DNA of 64,000 nucleotides from Bacillus massilinigeriensis (GTDB lineage Bacteria > Bacillota > Bacilli > Bacillales > Cytobacillaceae): assembly GCF_900111815.1 (NCBI RefSeq), contig NZ_LT630004.1:2032293-2096292 (forward strand). The letters run 5' to 3'. The position numbers and the translations under genes are program-made. The first letter of the stretch is position 1; every line of letters starts with the position of its first letter. A model generated the notes under the pieces. It searched no databases, was not told the DNA's origin, and saw only the letters and a program-made list of their open reading frames with translations. This document shows positions 1 through 9,517 of the stretch, piece by piece.

Positions 1-916
1 GCTTTTTATGCTTTCCATGTGCATACAGTACGGTCGGATCGGTTTGAAGTGGCATATCCTTCGCAATCCTGTTATAGAAGACACTTGAAATCTTTTTTCT
101 GTCCGCTTTTTCTGTTGCTTCCTCTTCAATAAGCGAGGCCATTGTCAAAAGGTTATGTGTGGACATCTTACCTGCCTCTGCCTGTTCACGGTAATTCTTC
201 AAAACTTTATCTGTTTTCGCCAGCATTTCCATAACCATTTCTTCCACTGTTGGTTTTTCTGTATAGAAAGGATATGTTGCAGGATAAAGATACCCTTCAA
301 GTGGATATTTAACATCCTTGTCCAGTATTTCTTGAGAAAGCAGGTCAGGGTACTTTTCCATCATTGATTTAATAAATTTCTCGTCATTTAATACCTTAAG
401 CATTTCTTCAGCATTTCCGCTTGTTTTATCTGCCATGATATCGGCAATTTGGGAAAGCTGTTTTCCTTCTGGTATCGTGATGCGTATGGTTTCTTTTTGC
501 ATCACTTTACCGCTCTTTAGTCCTGTGACAACTTCAGATAGCGTCATGGAAGGCTTCATGCTATACTTGCCGGCCATAAATCCTGATTCATTTTTAAACT
601 TAACGTAATATTTAAAAACCCTTGCATCCCGGATGATTCCTTTATCCTCCAAAATCTGGCCGATTCCGTTTACAGTTGACCCGATCGGTATTTCTACATT
701 TACTGTCTTTTTGCTGTCAGGATCGACCGGTTTCAGTGCACTGTTCACATAAGCATATGCCCCAATAAGCAATACTGCTGCAAGGGTTCCTATCGCTAGT
801 ACTGTGATCGCAACAATTCTCCTTATCGTTTTTGCTTCTTTCCTTTGTTCCGACAACTTTTTGTATATGTGTTTTTTCTTCTCAGAAGAATCACTTTTCC
901 CCTTCTCTTCCGTCAT
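1..916 (-). CDS. mltG: Endolytic murein transglycosylase MltG (YceG/YrrL family), 3' end off the window
   Basis: The frame is open from an ATG at 916 (SD GGAGGGG nearby) to the left edge, giving about 305 residues without a stop, so the C-terminus lies outside. A charged cytoplasmic N-terminus is followed by one membrane segment near residues 33-56, then the extracellular YceG domain. The motif SLIEEEAT near residue 265 carries the Glu that is catalytic in the MltG family. MltG cleaves nascent glycan strands at the membrane and so sets strand length. The gene follows yrzB after a strong terminator, the same order as in B. subtilis. Family assignment is firm; only the end is unseen. Confidence 0.93.
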   Translation of the reverse strand, partial: MTEEKGKSDSSEKKKHIYKKLSEQRKEAKTIRRIVAITVLAIGTLAAVLLIGAYAYVNSALKPVDPDSKKTVNVEIPIGSTVNGIGQILEDKGIIRDARVFKYYVKFKNESGFMAGKYSMKPSMTLSEVVTGLKSGKVMQKETIRITIPEGKQLSQIADIMADKTSGNAEEMLKVLNDEKFIKSMMEKYPDLLSQEILDKDVKYPLEGYLYPATYPFYTEKPTVEEMVMEMLAKTDKVLKNYREQAEAGKMSTHNLLTMASLIEEEATEKADRKKISSVFYNRIAKDMPLQTDPTVLYAHGKHKK

Positions 917-1033
917 GCCTTCCCCTCCCGGTTCTGCCTAAAACAGCTTTTTATCTCGAATCATTATACTATATTTTACCTATGGGAATTAAATAATTAT
1001 CAAAAAAACACGATTTTATTCGAAAAATGCCGT

Positions 1034-1059
1034 AAAAAAACCCAGCTGACTCAGCCGGG
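1034..1059 (-). terminator. Rho-independent terminator after yrzB
   Basis: On the minus strand an 8-bp stem (CCCGGCTG / CAGCTGGG, one G-T pair) is followed by seven T. It lies 11 bases past the yrzB stop and closes the alaS-yrzL-ruvX-yrzB unit before mltG. Confidence 0.85.
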
Positions 1060-1070
1060 CCCTTCACTTA

Positions 1071-1358
1071 TTACTCTTCATCCTGCTCTGCAAGAAAAGT
1101 TTCAAGCATTTCTTCAATCATGTCCCACTCTTCATCTGTTTCAATTGGCGTCAACTCGCCATCCTGGCCATCCTCCGTTGGAACAAAGGAAGATGCATGA
1201 ATTTCGATCTCTTCATCCTCGTCCTCTTCCGCACCAATTGGATAGTAAAGGACGTATGACTTACCGAACTCTTCGGAATCAAACGTGAACAAAACCTCGC
1301 AAAGCTGCTCGTTTCCATTTTCATCTACTACTGTAATATTGTTTTCACCATGATCCAT
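1071..1358 (-). CDS. yrzB: DUF1292 protein YrzB
   Basis: A 95-residue acidic protein rich in Asp and Glu, belonging to the DUF1292 family (YrzB in B. subtilis). It begins [18 protein letters not shown]. The start at 1358 is chosen because GAGGTG lies 6 bases ahead of it; a longer frame from 1388 overlaps the end of ruvX and has no SD. It has no membrane segment or enzymatic motif that I can see. It sits in the conserved ruvX-yrzL cluster ahead of mltG. The molecular role is not established, so only the family call is secure. Confidence 0.88.
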   Translation of the reverse strand: MDHGENNITVVDENGNEQLCEVLFTFDSEEFGKSYVLYYPIGAEEDEDEEIEIHASSFVPTEDGQDGELTPIETDEEWDMIEEMLETFLAEQDEE

Positions 1359-1371
1359 TCTATTCACCTCA

Positions 1372-1788
1372 TTATATTTGACTATCAAGATAACCCTGAA
1401 GGATCATCATCGCAGCCATTTTGTCAATAACTTTTTTTCGTTTGCTTCTGCTTACATCGGCTTCCAGCAGGACCCTTTCGGCAGCCATAGTTGTCAGGCG
1501 CTCGTCCCACATTATAACAGGTAAACCGGACAGTTTTTCAAGCTCCCGAGAGAAATGCATACAAGCTTCGCCTCTTGGCCCGATTGAACCATTCATGTTT
1601 TTCGGCAGTCCTACCACAATTTTGCCCACTTCATACTCTTTTATAATGGACTCTAGCTCACCAAAACCTAAATCATTTTTTTCTTCATTGATTTTAAGGG
1701 TTTTCAGCCCTTGTGCTGTCCAGCCGAGCTCATCGCTTATCGCCACGCCGACTGTCTTTGTTCCAACATCCAAACCCATTGTCCGCAT
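1372..1788 (-). CDS. ruvX: Putative pre-16S rRNA nuclease / Holliday junction resolvase-like YqgF (RuvX)
   Basis: 138 residues, the usual length for the YqgF family of RNase H-fold proteins. The N-terminus shows the first acidic motif ([15 protein letters not shown]), a middle GLPKNMNGS loop follows, then WDERLTT, and the late Asp lies in [11 protein letters not shown]. YqgF proteins are linked to maturation of the 16S rRNA 5' end, and the resolvase name is older. The stop of yrzL and the start of this gene touch (1788), so the two are translationally coupled. YrzB follows after 13 bases. Confidence 0.93.
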   Translation of the reverse strand: MRTMGLDVGTKTVGVAISDELGWTAQGLKTLKINEEKNDLGFGELESIIKEYEVGKIVVGLPKNMNGSIGPRGEACMHFSRELEKLSGLPVIMWDERLTTMAAERVLLEADVSRSKRKKVIDKMAAMMILQGYLDSQI

Positions 1789-2057
1789 TACTTGCCCTCT
1801 CGCTCCTGCTTCAAGTATGATTTCACCAATTCTTCGATGATTTCATCTCGCTCGAGCTTCCTGATAATATTCCGGGCATCCCGGTGTCTAGGGATGTAAG
1901 CCGGGTCTCCAGAAAGGAGATAACCTACAATCTGATTAATCGGGTTGTAGCCCTTTTCCTTCAACGCTTCATACACCTGAAAAAGCACATCCTTTACATC
2001 ATGCTCAAAAGGTTCCTCAGGAAAATTAAATTTCATGGTTTTGTCGAAAGAGCTCAT
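1788..2057 (-). CDS. yrzL: IreB-family regulatory phosphoprotein (UPF0297, YrzL)
   Basis: 89 residues starting [15 protein letters not shown], the hallmark of the IreB/UPF0297 family. In Enterococcus the homologue is phosphorylated on Thr by the PASTA kinase IreK; the Thr in FDKT matches the conserved N-terminal site. Two ATG codons are adjacent; the second (2057) sits 7 bases after GAGGTG and is preferred, but 2060 is possible. It lies between alaS and ruvX, as in most Bacillales, and abuts ruvX. Confidence 0.9.
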   Translation of the reverse strand: MSSFDKTMKFNFPEEPFEHDVKDVLFQVYEALKEKGYNPINQIVGYLLSGDPAYIPRHRDARNIIRKLERDEIIEELVKSYLKQEREGK

Positions 2058-2128
2058 CATAATGCACCTCGCTTTATTCGTAAGCAGGATTCGTCAATAC
2101 CTACAGTTTACACTACTTTAGCATGATA

Positions 2129-4762
2129 TCAAATTGATTTTATCCATTCTTCAGCAAATTGCAGTGCGTGATCCAACTTCTCTGGCTGTTTTCCCCCGGC
2201 CTGAGCCATGTCTGGACGGCCTCCGCCTCCGCCCCCACAAATAGCAGCAGCTTCTTTAATTAATTTTCCGGCATGGAAACCGCGGTCAATCAAATCCTTC
2301 GTTACTGCTGCAATCAAGTTAACTTTATCATCATTCACACTTCCCAAAAGAATGATGCCAGATCCAACCTTTTGCTTTAAATCGTCAGCGATGTTTCTTA
2401 AGCTTCCCATATCTGCAACTTGAACACGTGCTGCCAGAAGTGGGATTCCATCTATATCCTTCACCTGTGTCAAAAGGCTCCCTGCTTCAATATTCCCCAG
2501 TTTTGCCGTAAGAGATTCATTTTCTCTCTGTAGCTGCCTGTTTTCGGCAATTAAATTCTCTATTCTCCCTGCTACTTCCTTCGGTGAAGTTTTCAGCAAT
2601 GCCGAAGCAGATTTCAATATAATCAAATAATCATTTAAAGCCTCGTATGCAGCTTCCCCTGTTACTGCTTCAATCCTTCTTGTACCAGCCCCGATTCCTG
2701 CTTCAGCTATGATTTTAAACAAACCGATAGCAGAAGAATTCGAAACATGGCATCCTCCACAAAGTTCAAGACTGTAATCTCCCACCTCAACAACTCGGAC
2801 GATATCTCCATACTTCTCACCAAAGAGGGCCATTGCACCCATTGATTTTGCTTCACCAATTGGCTTGAGGTCGGTTGAAACCTCCAGACCTTTCCATATC
2901 TTCTCGTTCACAATTTTTTCGATTTTCTCTAATTCTTCTTGAGAAACCTGGCCGAAGTGGGAGAAATCGAATCGTAGCCTGTCCGCTTCCACAAGGGATC
3001 CTGCTTGATTAACATGCGATCCAAGGACATCCTTCAATGCTTGGTGGAGCAGATGAGTCGCCGTATGGTTTTTCGTAATCTTTGCCCTGTTGTCAGCATC
3101 GACTCTAGCAGTGACCTTTTCCCCAGTAGCAACAACGCCTGACTCGACGATTGCATTATGAAGATTCTGGCCGTTTGGTGCCTTTTTAACGTCCTTCACT
3201 AACACTTTGGCAGCAGCAGTCGAAATGCTTCCTGCATCCGCTACCTGGCCACCGCTCTCGGCATAAAATGGAGTGTTATCAAGGATAAATTGGAAATTAT
3301 CCCCTTCCTTTACTTCTTGAACGATTTCCCCATCCTTGATTAGCGCTATAATAACACTCTCAGTCATCAGTTTATGGTAACCAACAAAAGTGCTCTCTGT
3401 TTTGATATCTCCAAGCACCCCGCCTTGCACAACCATCGAACCAACATCCTGACGAGCAGAACGCGCTCTTTCCCTCTGCCTTTCCATTTCCGCTTCAAAT
3501 CCATCATGGTCGGCTTTCATGCCCTCTTCTTGGGCATATTCTTCCGTAAGTTCGACTGGGAATCCGTATGTGTCATACAGGCGGAAAATATCTTCGCCTC
3601 TGATGGTGTCGCTGCCTTTCTCCTTTTGGTCCTTAATTAAATCAGCAAGGATCGCCAAACCCTCATGAAGGGTTTCATGGAACCGGTCTTCCTCATTTTT
3701 GATGACCTTTCCAACGAAATCAGCCTTGTCCTTCACTTCCGGATAATAATCATCCATAATTCCTGCCACAACTGGGACAAGCTCATACATGAACGGCCTG
3801 TTAATGCCAAGTTTCTTTGCATAACGGACGGCTCTGCGAAGAAGGCGCCTAAGGACATAGCCTCTTCCTTCGTTGGACGGAAGCGCACCGTCTGCGACTG
3901 CAAAGGAGACGGTCCTAATATGGTCGGCAATTACTTTGAAAGATGTATCTTTTTCTTTTGTTTCTCCATATTTTTGGCCGGATATATTTTCTGTTTCTCT
4001 GATAATCGGCATGAAAAGATCTGTGTCAAAATTGGTTGGAACATTCTGGACAACACTAGCCATCCGCTCAAGTCCCATGCCAGTATCAATATTTTTCTTT
4101 GGCAGCGGTGTATAAGTTCCATCAGGGTTATGATTGAACTCCGAGAACACTAGGTTCCATACTTCGAGATAACGGTCATTTTCTCCACCTGGATATAGCT
4201 CGCTGTCACTAGGATCATCTCCATAAGAAGGTCCCCGGTCATAAAAAATTTCTGTGTTCGGACCACTTGGTCCTTCTCCTATATCCCAGAAGTTCCCTTC
4301 CAGGCGAATGATTCTATCTTCTGGAATTCCAATTTTTTTGTTCCATATTTCAAAGGCTTCCTCGTCTTCCGGGTGAATGGTAACCGAAAGCTTTTCTTTA
4401 TCAAAAGCGATCCATTTTTCATCAGTAAGGAATTCCCAAGCCCATTGTATTGCTTCTTCCTTGAAATAATCTCCAATGGAGAAGTTTCCAAGCATTTCAA
4501 AGAAAGTATGGTGCCTTGCTGTATTACCCACATTCTCAATATCGTTTGTCCTGATCGATTTCTGGGCATTCGTGATTCTTGGATTAGCAGGAATTACTCG
4601 ACCGTCAAAATATTTTTTCAGCGTTGCAACTCCGCTGTTAATCCACAAGAGAGATGGATCTTCATGTGGCACAAGCGATGCGCTAGGTTCTACCGCGTGT
4701 CCTTTTTCCTTGAAAAAGTCAAGGAACATCCTTCTTATTTCAGAGCCTGTCAGCTGTTTCAT
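2129..4762 (-). CDS. alaS: Alanine--tRNA ligase
   Basis: 877 residues, full length for bacterial AlaRS. The class II catalytic core comes first, including the [19 protein letters not shown] stretch. The editing domain shows [11 protein letters not shown] near residue 565 and CGGCHVS near 667, which together form the zinc site that clears Ser- and Gly-tRNA(Ala). The C-Ala domain ends with a [15 protein letters not shown] segment near 843-858. The ATG at 4762 follows an AGGAGG-like site. Expression is under the T-box leader immediately upstream, and yrzL and ruvX are probably co-transcribed. Confidence 0.98.
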   Translation of the reverse strand: MKQLTGSEIRRMFLDFFKEKGHAVEPSASLVPHEDPSLLWINSGVATLKKYFDGRVIPANPRITNAQKSIRTNDIENVGNTARHHTFFEMLGNFSIGDYFKEEAIQWAWEFLTDEKWIAFDKEKLSVTIHPEDEEAFEIWNKKIGIPEDRIIRLEGNFWDIGEGPSGPNTEIFYDRGPSYGDDPSDSELYPGGENDRYLEVWNLVFSEFNHNPDGTYTPLPKKNIDTGMGLERMASVVQNVPTNFDTDLFMPIIRETENISGQKYGETKEKDTSFKVIADHIRTVSFAVADGALPSNEGRGYVLRRLLRRAVRYAKKLGINRPFMYELVPVVAGIMDDYYPEVKDKADFVGKVIKNEEDRFHETLHEGLAILADLIKDQKEKGSDTIRGEDIFRLYDTYGFPVELTEEYAQEEGMKADHDGFEAEMERQRERARSARQDVGSMVVQGGVLGDIKTESTFVGYHKLMTESVIIALIKDGEIVQEVKEGDNFQFILDNTPFYAESGGQVADAGSISTAAAKVLVKDVKKAPNGQNLHNAIVESGVVATGEKVTARVDADNRAKITKNHTATHLLHQALKDVLGSHVNQAGSLVEADRLRFDFSHFGQVSQEELEKIEKIVNEKIWKGLEVSTDLKPIGEAKSMGAMALFGEKYGDIVRVVEVGDYSLELCGGCHVSNSSAIGLFKIIAEAGIGAGTRRIEAVTGEAAYEALNDYLIILKSASALLKTSPKEVAGRIENLIAENRQLQRENESLTAKLGNIEAGSLLTQVKDIDGIPLLAARVQVADMGSLRNIADDLKQKVGSGIILLGSVNDDKVNLIAAVTKDLIDRGFHAGKLIKEAAAICGGGGGGRPDMAQAGGKQPEKLDHALQFAEEWIKSI

Positions 4763-4810
4763 AAAAAAGCCTCCTACGTTTTTTTAAATTTGTGAGATGA
4801 ATTTTAGGCA

Positions 4811-5060
4811 AATAAAAAAGCCCCCATCCCTGGACAGGGACGAGAGCACTCTCGCGGTACCACCCTGATTATGAGCACTACAAGCACTCATCTCTCAAAA
4901 AGCCTTAACGCGGCAAAACGGCAGTCTTACTAAACTGCACTCCGGATTAGCCTTCTGCTGCCCTTCACCGAAATTCCTTCCAGCCGTGGGAATCTCTCTC
5001 TGATGGTGGTCTTCAGCATACTCGATCCTTCAACATGTTTGCTTATTGACAAGATTGTAT
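4811..5060 (-). promoter_or_regulatory. T-box riboswitch of alaS
   Basis: Minus-strand leader of about 250 nt. The invariant T-box AGGGTGGTACCGCG lies at 4853-4866. The terminator hairpin (GTCCCTG / CAGGGAT, then GGGGGC and a T run) lies at 4811-4846. The likely specifier is GCU (Ala) at 4949-4951, read as GCTA ahead of CCGGAGTGC in stem I. Uncharged tRNA(Ala) would stabilise the antiterminator and let transcription into alaS. The T-box and terminator are certain; the specifier assignment is by eye. Confidence 0.93.
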
Positions 5061-5066
5061 AGCCGA

Positions 5067-5095
5067 ATTATATAAAGCACGGACTCATTTGTCAA
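5067..5095 (-). promoter_or_regulatory. Sigma-A promoter for the alaS T-box leader
   Basis: Minus strand reads TTGACA (5090-5095), 17 bases, TATAAT (5067-5072): an exact consensus match. Transcription should begin near 5060. The promoter sits 10 bases past the yrrI stop codon. Confidence 0.92.
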
Positions 5096-5105
5096 ATTTC
5101 TTTTT

Positions 5106-6182
5106 TTATGGAACATGTTCCGTTTTTGACTTGATAAAGTGATCCCTCGCATGCACAATGGCTGCGCGCAGTATGACAACGATCGGAACCGCGAGAACCA
5201 TGCCAACTATCCCCCCCGCCTTCCCTCCAGCAAGAAGAGAAAACATAATAATCAATGGATGCATGTGAATGCTTTTTCCGACAATAAAAGGCGAAAGAAT
5301 ATTCCCCTCAATAAACTGCAAGGTAAATACGATGAGAGCGCAAATGACCGTCAGTTTAAAGGAAATGGTTGCAGCGATAACGACTGCAGGTATGGCGCCT
5401 ATTACAGGACCAAAATACGGGATGACGTTTGTTATGCCGACAATAACTCCTAGCAGCGCAGCATATGGCATTCCAGTCAAGGAAAATAACAATGTTGAAA
5501 TTAGGCCTATGGAAAGACAGACTAGAAGCTGTCCCCTAATATAGCCCCCAAGAGATTGATCAGCATCCCGAATGAACTGCTTCCCAGGTTCGCGCCATGC
5601 TTTCGGTGTTAGATACCATGCGGCCTTCTTGATTTGTTCATGATCTTTCAGCATATAGAAGGCAATGAACGGAATAACGGCAAGACTTACGATAGAATTT
5701 AACAGGGCAAACAACAAACGAATAATGGCTCCTAAAATATTGGAGAGCGTATTCTCGATAGCCTCAATAATTTCTTCAATGCGGCCATGCAGTCCTGCAG
5801 GCAATCCAGAGGTTTGCATTTCGATTTCTGATATCCACTCTCTGTATTGCGCTGCGAATAAAGGAGCATTTTTCGACAGATCCTCAAGCTGCGATACAAA
5901 CAGCGGAATCCCTTTGTATAATCCATAGCCCGCTATGCTAAAAAACAGGGTGTAAATAAGAATCACTGCCACCCCTCTGTGCATACCTTTCTTCTGTAAA
6001 TAACCTACCAGCGGATGCAGTAAATATGTAATGAATCCCCCCACAAAAAAAGGACCTATAAGCGAACCAATGATTTCTGCTGCTGGAACCCAGACCTGGC
6101 GGATTTTCAGAAAAACATAAATGACTGCAAATAGCAGGAGCAAAAAAGCTAACCGGTAAAACCATTTCATCCGGATATCCAA
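5106..6182 (-). CDS. yrrI: AI-2E family transporter / PerM-like membrane protein YrrI
   Basis: 358 residues of the UPF0118 (AI-2E transporter) family, as YrrI in B. subtilis. Hydrophobic segments are grouped as two near the N-terminus (LAFLLLLFAVIYVFL and GPFFVGGFITYLL), one near 70, and a C-terminal block of about five, including the family signature GVIVGITNVIPYFGPVIGAIP. The start is a TTG at 6182, 8 bases after GGAGG; the internal ATG (residue 5) is poorly placed. The substrate is not known: the family name is from one E. coli member and other members are ion antiporters. It stands between yrzR and the alaS promoter. Confidence 0.87.
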   Translation of the reverse strand: MDIRMKWFYRLAFLLLLFAVIYVFLKIRQVWVPAAEIIGSLIGPFFVGGFITYLLHPLVGYLQKKGMHRGVAVILIYTLFFSIAGYGLYKGIPLFVSQLEDLSKNAPLFAAQYREWISEIEMQTSGLPAGLHGRIEEIIEAIENTLSNILGAIIRLLFALLNSIVSLAVIPFIAFYMLKDHEQIKKAAWYLTPKAWREPGKQFIRDADQSLGGYIRGQLLVCLSIGLISTLLFSLTGMPYAALLGVIVGITNVIPYFGPVIGAIPAVVIAATISFKLTVICALIVFTLQFIEGNILSPFIVGKSIHMHPLIIMFSLLAGGKAGGIVGMVLAVPIVVILRAAIVHARDHFIKSKTEHVP

Positions 6183-6262
6183 TCTCTTCGCCTCCTCTAA
6201 AGCATATCTTTTGGAAGAACGCGAATTATATACAGGTTCGGAAGGAAAAAAGAATGCGGCAA

Positions 6263-6306
6263 GAAAAAAAAGAAAGGATTCCCAGCTTACTGCTTGGCAC
6301 CCTTTC
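6263..6306 (-). terminator. Rho-independent terminator after yrzR
   Basis: Minus strand GAAAGG ... CCTTTC closing stem, with an inner imperfect stem, followed by eight T. It lies 45 bases beyond the yrzR stop and separates yrzR from yrrI. Confidence 0.8.
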
Positions 6307-6350
6307 TAAGTCATGCGGTTTCTCTCTTGGCAAATTTTATTCCTTACCGT

Positions 6351-6542
6351 TTATCCTCCATATTGACGGAACTCTTCATCAAAAAGGTCATCAAGGGATG
6401 AAACACTTCCATCCTCTTCTACTTGGTGCGTATGGATAATGCCATTCTCAAGCGACATTTCAATAAAGCAGTTCCAGCAATAATATTGATTAACACCAAT
6501 TTTCCCTATGTCTTTGCTGCTGCAATTAGGACACGTTAACAT
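6351..6542 (-). CDS. yrzR: Small zinc-ribbon protein YrzR-like
   Basis: 63 residues. Two CxxC pairs, CPNC near residue 4 and CWNC near 22, form a zinc ribbon or rubredoxin-like knuckle; the C-terminal half is acidic (SSLDDLFDEEF). The ATG at 6542 follows GAGGTG by 8 bases. It resembles the small YrzR protein found in the same neighbourhood of B. subtilis, between the yrrD area and yrrI. No enzymatic motif is visible and the function is unknown. Confidence 0.78.
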   Translation of the reverse strand: MLTCPNCSSKDIGKIGVNQYYCWNCFIEMSLENGIIHTHQVEEDGSVSSLDDLFDEEFRQYGG

Positions 6543-6560
6543 AAAAAGGACACCTCTTCG

Positions 6561-7034
6561 TCACTTGTCTACGTTCACAAAGATGGCGTCCTTCTCGATT
6601 ACCGTCGGGCCCCTGGGTTTAACCAGCCGCTTTCCTTCCGAGATATCGGAAAAGAAGCCATCAGTTAGTTCGTACCCTACAATCGTGCCCATTTCTTCCA
6701 TAAAATATACATCTTCAAGCAAGCCGAGTTCGTCTCCAGCATTTGTGAAGAGCATTCGTCCTAACAAGCAATCGCCGTTTTGGAGTGTGTATTCTCCTGG
6801 CAGCTTGTCTGCATTTTGAATTCGAGAACCGTCTACAATGATCAAGCTTTCCTGAATGGAAATAACATCGTTCATCACGATAGAGACAGGATTTGAAAAA
6901 ATATTACCCGTTTTGATCAGCAGCTTCTCAACACGGTTGTTTTCTGAAACGGAAAGATCACTAATCGTACCGATTTTCTCACCTGTAACGGCATCAACGA
7001 CAGGCAATCCTCTCAACACGGAAAATGTCCGCAA
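6561..7034 (-). CDS. yrrD: PRC-barrel domain protein YrrD
   Basis: 157 residues with two PRC-barrel-like halves: one around GLPVVDAVTGEKIGTISDLSV, and a second around LLGRMLFTNAGDELGLLEDVY. PRC barrels are small beta-barrel adaptor domains also found in RimM and photosynthetic reaction centres. The start is taken as TTG at 7034 (MRTFSVLRG), 8 bases after AAGGTGG; a GTG at 7046 would sit inside that SD. It is 27 bases downstream of recD2 with no terminator between, so it is probably in the yrrB-recD2-yrrD unit. Function unknown. Confidence 0.85.
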   Translation of the reverse strand: MRTFSVLRGLPVVDAVTGEKIGTISDLSVSENNRVEKLLIKTGNIFSNPVSIVMNDVISIQESLIIVDGSRIQNADKLPGEYTLQNGDCLLGRMLFTNAGDELGLLEDVYFMEEMGTIVGYELTDGFFSDISEGKRLVKPRGPTVIEKDAIFVNVDK

Positions 7035-7061
7035 GATGACCCCCACCTTTCCGGATCAAGA

Positions 7062-9500
7062 TTAGTTTCCGCTTTCCTCCATGAAATCATAAGGGGAAAC
7101 GTTTTCCATTCCAATCATGGGATCTACCTTCATCAAATAGGATTCCAGATTTTCCTCCGTAGTGATCATAATTTCATCATCTGTATTTGGCGTGGCCTTG
7201 TCAGCTTTTTTTTCAGTGGAGGGGATGCCTTCTCTGAGCTTTTCAACGAGGGTGGTGTTTCGTTTTAGGTCATCCGCACGCTCCACTCCAATTCGAAAAG
7301 CCTCTTCTTCTCCGCATAGGATAAGGAATTGTCTGCTTCTTGTTATTGCTGTGTAAAGCAAGTTTCTTCGAAGCATCCGATAATAACTTTTTACAACAGG
7401 CAAGACGACGATTGGGAACTCGCTTCCCTGGGATTTATGGACAGAGCAGCAATAAGCATGCGTGATTTGTGAAAGATCCTGCCTTGTATACGTAACTTCA
7501 ATTCCTTCAAAGGAAACAATGAGCTGGTCTTGCTTCTCCGTATTTTCCTTCGCGTAAAAGATAGCAACTACTTCTCCCATATCTCCGTTGAATACGTTCG
7601 CTTCAGGTTGGTTGACGAGCTGCAGTACCTTATCGCCTACTCTGTACTTTACATCCCCAAACGTCAATTCCTTTCTGCTTCCGTCAGGATTGGGATTCAG
7701 AATTTCCTGCAGCTCTACATTCAGCTTATCAATGCCTGCTGGTCCCCGATACATTGGAGCAAGTACTTGGATGTTCTTCGCAGTATAACCTTTTTTCTTT
7801 GCGTTTTTAACAACCTGCTCTACTACGTTGGAAATTTGTCCTGCAGAACAATGGATAAAAGACCTGTCAGGCTGTTGTACAGAAAGGTCAGAAGGAATCT
7901 TGCCCTCTTTCATGCTATGGGCCAAATCAATAATGGATGAACCTTCTGCTTGCCGATATATATCCGTCAGCTTCACCGTCGGAATTTTGCTGCTGTCAAG
8001 CAAATCCTTCAGCACTTGGCCTGGACCGACTGAAGGAAGCTGATCTTCGTCTCCTACCACTATTACTTGAATACTCTCGGGAAGTGCTTTAAAAAGCTGA
8101 TGAGCAAGCCAAGTATCAACCATGGATGTTTCATCCACAATTAAGAGCTTTCCCTCAAGCGGCTGTGACTCGTTTTGGTCAAACCCTTCATTTCCATTCC
8201 ACCTTAAAAGACGATGGATAGTCACTGCAGGAAGCCCGGTTGATTCCGCCATCCTTTTCGCAGCTCGTCCAGTAGGTGCCGCAAGCAGGAAAGGAAAAGG
8301 CTCCTCTTTTCGATAATCGTTAGGATCAAGAGAACACCCATGAAGCTCGGCATACAATTCAACGATCCCTTTTATTACAGTAGTCTTACCCGTTCCGGGA
8401 CCACCTGTCAAAATCATCATCGGGGACATTAGCGCCGTCCTGATTGCATCCTTTTGGGAAGGAGCATACTGGACTCCCAGCCGTTCCTCCAAGCTTCCCA
8501 GAGCTAAAAGAAATTCCGACTCAGGAAACTGGTCCTCATACTCGGTTTGTTCGAGGATTCGCTTGATGCTTGAAACAATTCCTTTTTCTGAATAATAGAG
8601 TGAGGGTGTATACACTTTCCTACCCTCGACCACTATTTTCCCTTCTTCTCCCAGTTTGATTATTTCATTTGAAATCAAGTCAAATTCAATTTCACAAGAC
8701 TGGCTTCCTTCAAGCAATTTTTTCACAGATTCGAGCAGTTCTTCCGCTTCAAGATAGACATGTCCAGACTGCTGGCTAGATCTCTCAAGGATATAGAGAC
8801 AGCCAGCTTTAAGTCGGTCAGGGTTATTCCCGGTAATACCCATTTGTCTGCCGAGTTCATCAGCTCGGCCAAAGCCTATTCCCTCAATATCTTCCACCAG
8901 CTTATACGGATTGTCTTTGATAATCTTAAGCGCTTGATCCTTATAGGCTTGGTAAATTTTCATTGCAATCTGCGGTCCGAAGCCAAATTGGTTCAATCCA
9001 ACCATTACCTGTTCAAGCCCTTGATGTTCCAGTAATGTATCATAGAGCATTTTTGCTTTTTCAGGGGCAAGCCTGGGAACATTGTCAAGAAGCGAAGGGT
9101 TTTCAAGTATCTTGCTAATCGCCTTTTCACCAAGCGTACCGACGATGGTTTCTGCAGTTTTTTTTCCAATGCCTTTGAAAAGGTCACTTGATAGATAACT
9201 GATTATCCCTTGCTTCGATTGAGGAATGTCTTTTCGGTAATGAGTTGCCGCAAACTGCGCACCAAATTTCGGATGCTCTTTCATTCCCCCAAAAAAAACA
9301 TATGTTTCCTGATCATGAACCATTGGAAAATAGCCAGTAATGACTGCTTCTTTTTCGCCGTAGTCCTCGTTTGTATCTTCTACACGAATTCTTATCACTG
9401 TATATAAATTTTGTTCGTTATGGAATATGGTTACAAGGTGTTTGCCCTTGATATATTTATCCTGTCCGGAAAACAAATCAATGGAAGCCTGTTCTTCCAC
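7062..9500 (-). CDS. recD2: ATP-dependent RecD2-type DNA helicase
   Basis: About 812 residues. The N-terminal extension holds helix-hairpin-helix repeats (GIGKKTAETIV and GIGFGRADELG), typical of the RecD2/TraA class that lacks RecBC partners. The superfamily 1 core has Walker A LTGGPGTGKTT near 370, Walker B LLIVDETSMVD, GDEDQLPSVGPG, and motif VI YTAITRS. It is a 5'-3' helicase acting in DNA repair and fork maintenance. The preferred start is GTG at 9500, 5 bases after AGGGGTG; the ATG at 9518 overlaps the yrrB stop and has no SD. The C-terminal 60 residues are acidic and divergent. Confidence 0.95.
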   Translation of the reverse strand: MEEQASIDLFSGQDKYIKGKHLVTIFHNEQNLYTVIRIRVEDTNEDYGEKEAVITGYFPMVHDQETYVFFGGMKEHPKFGAQFAATHYRKDIPQSKQGIISYLSSDLFKGIGKKTAETIVGTLGEKAISKILENPSLLDNVPRLAPEKAKMLYDTLLEHQGLEQVMVGLNQFGFGPQIAMKIYQAYKDQALKIIKDNPYKLVEDIEGIGFGRADELGRQMGITGNNPDRLKAGCLYILERSSQQSGHVYLEAEELLESVKKLLEGSQSCEIEFDLISNEIIKLGEEGKIVVEGRKVYTPSLYYSEKGIVSSIKRILEQTEYEDQFPESEFLLALGSLEERLGVQYAPSQKDAIRTALMSPMMILTGGPGTGKTTVIKGIVELYAELHGCSLDPNDYRKEEPFPFLLAAPTGRAAKRMAESTGLPAVTIHRLLRWNGNEGFDQNESQPLEGKLLIVDETSMVDTWLAHQLFKALPESIQVIVVGDEDQLPSVGPGQVLKDLLDSSKIPTVKLTDIYRQAEGSSIIDLAHSMKEGKIPSDLSVQQPDRSFIHCSAGQISNVVEQVVKNAKKKGYTAKNIQVLAPMYRGPAGIDKLNVELQEILNPNPDGSRKELTFGDVKYRVGDKVLQLVNQPEANVFNGDMGEVVAIFYAKENTEKQDQLIVSFEGIEVTYTRQDLSQITHAYCCSVHKSQGSEFPIVVLPVVKSYYRMLRRNLLYTAITRSRQFLILCGEEEAFRIGVERADDLKRNTTLVEKLREGIPSTEKKADKATPNTDDEIMITTEENLESYLMKVDPMIGMENVSPYDFMEESGN

Positions 9501-9517
9501 AGGATCACCCCTGTTCA

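Noticed and set aside
845-1288. Plus-strand 147-codon frame across the mltG start and yrzB
   Set aside because: Antisense to two conserved genes and crosses a terminator; no SD or homology.
3665-4153. Plus-strand frames inside alaS
   Set aside because: Shadows of a well-conserved synthetase; no SD and no recognisable domain.
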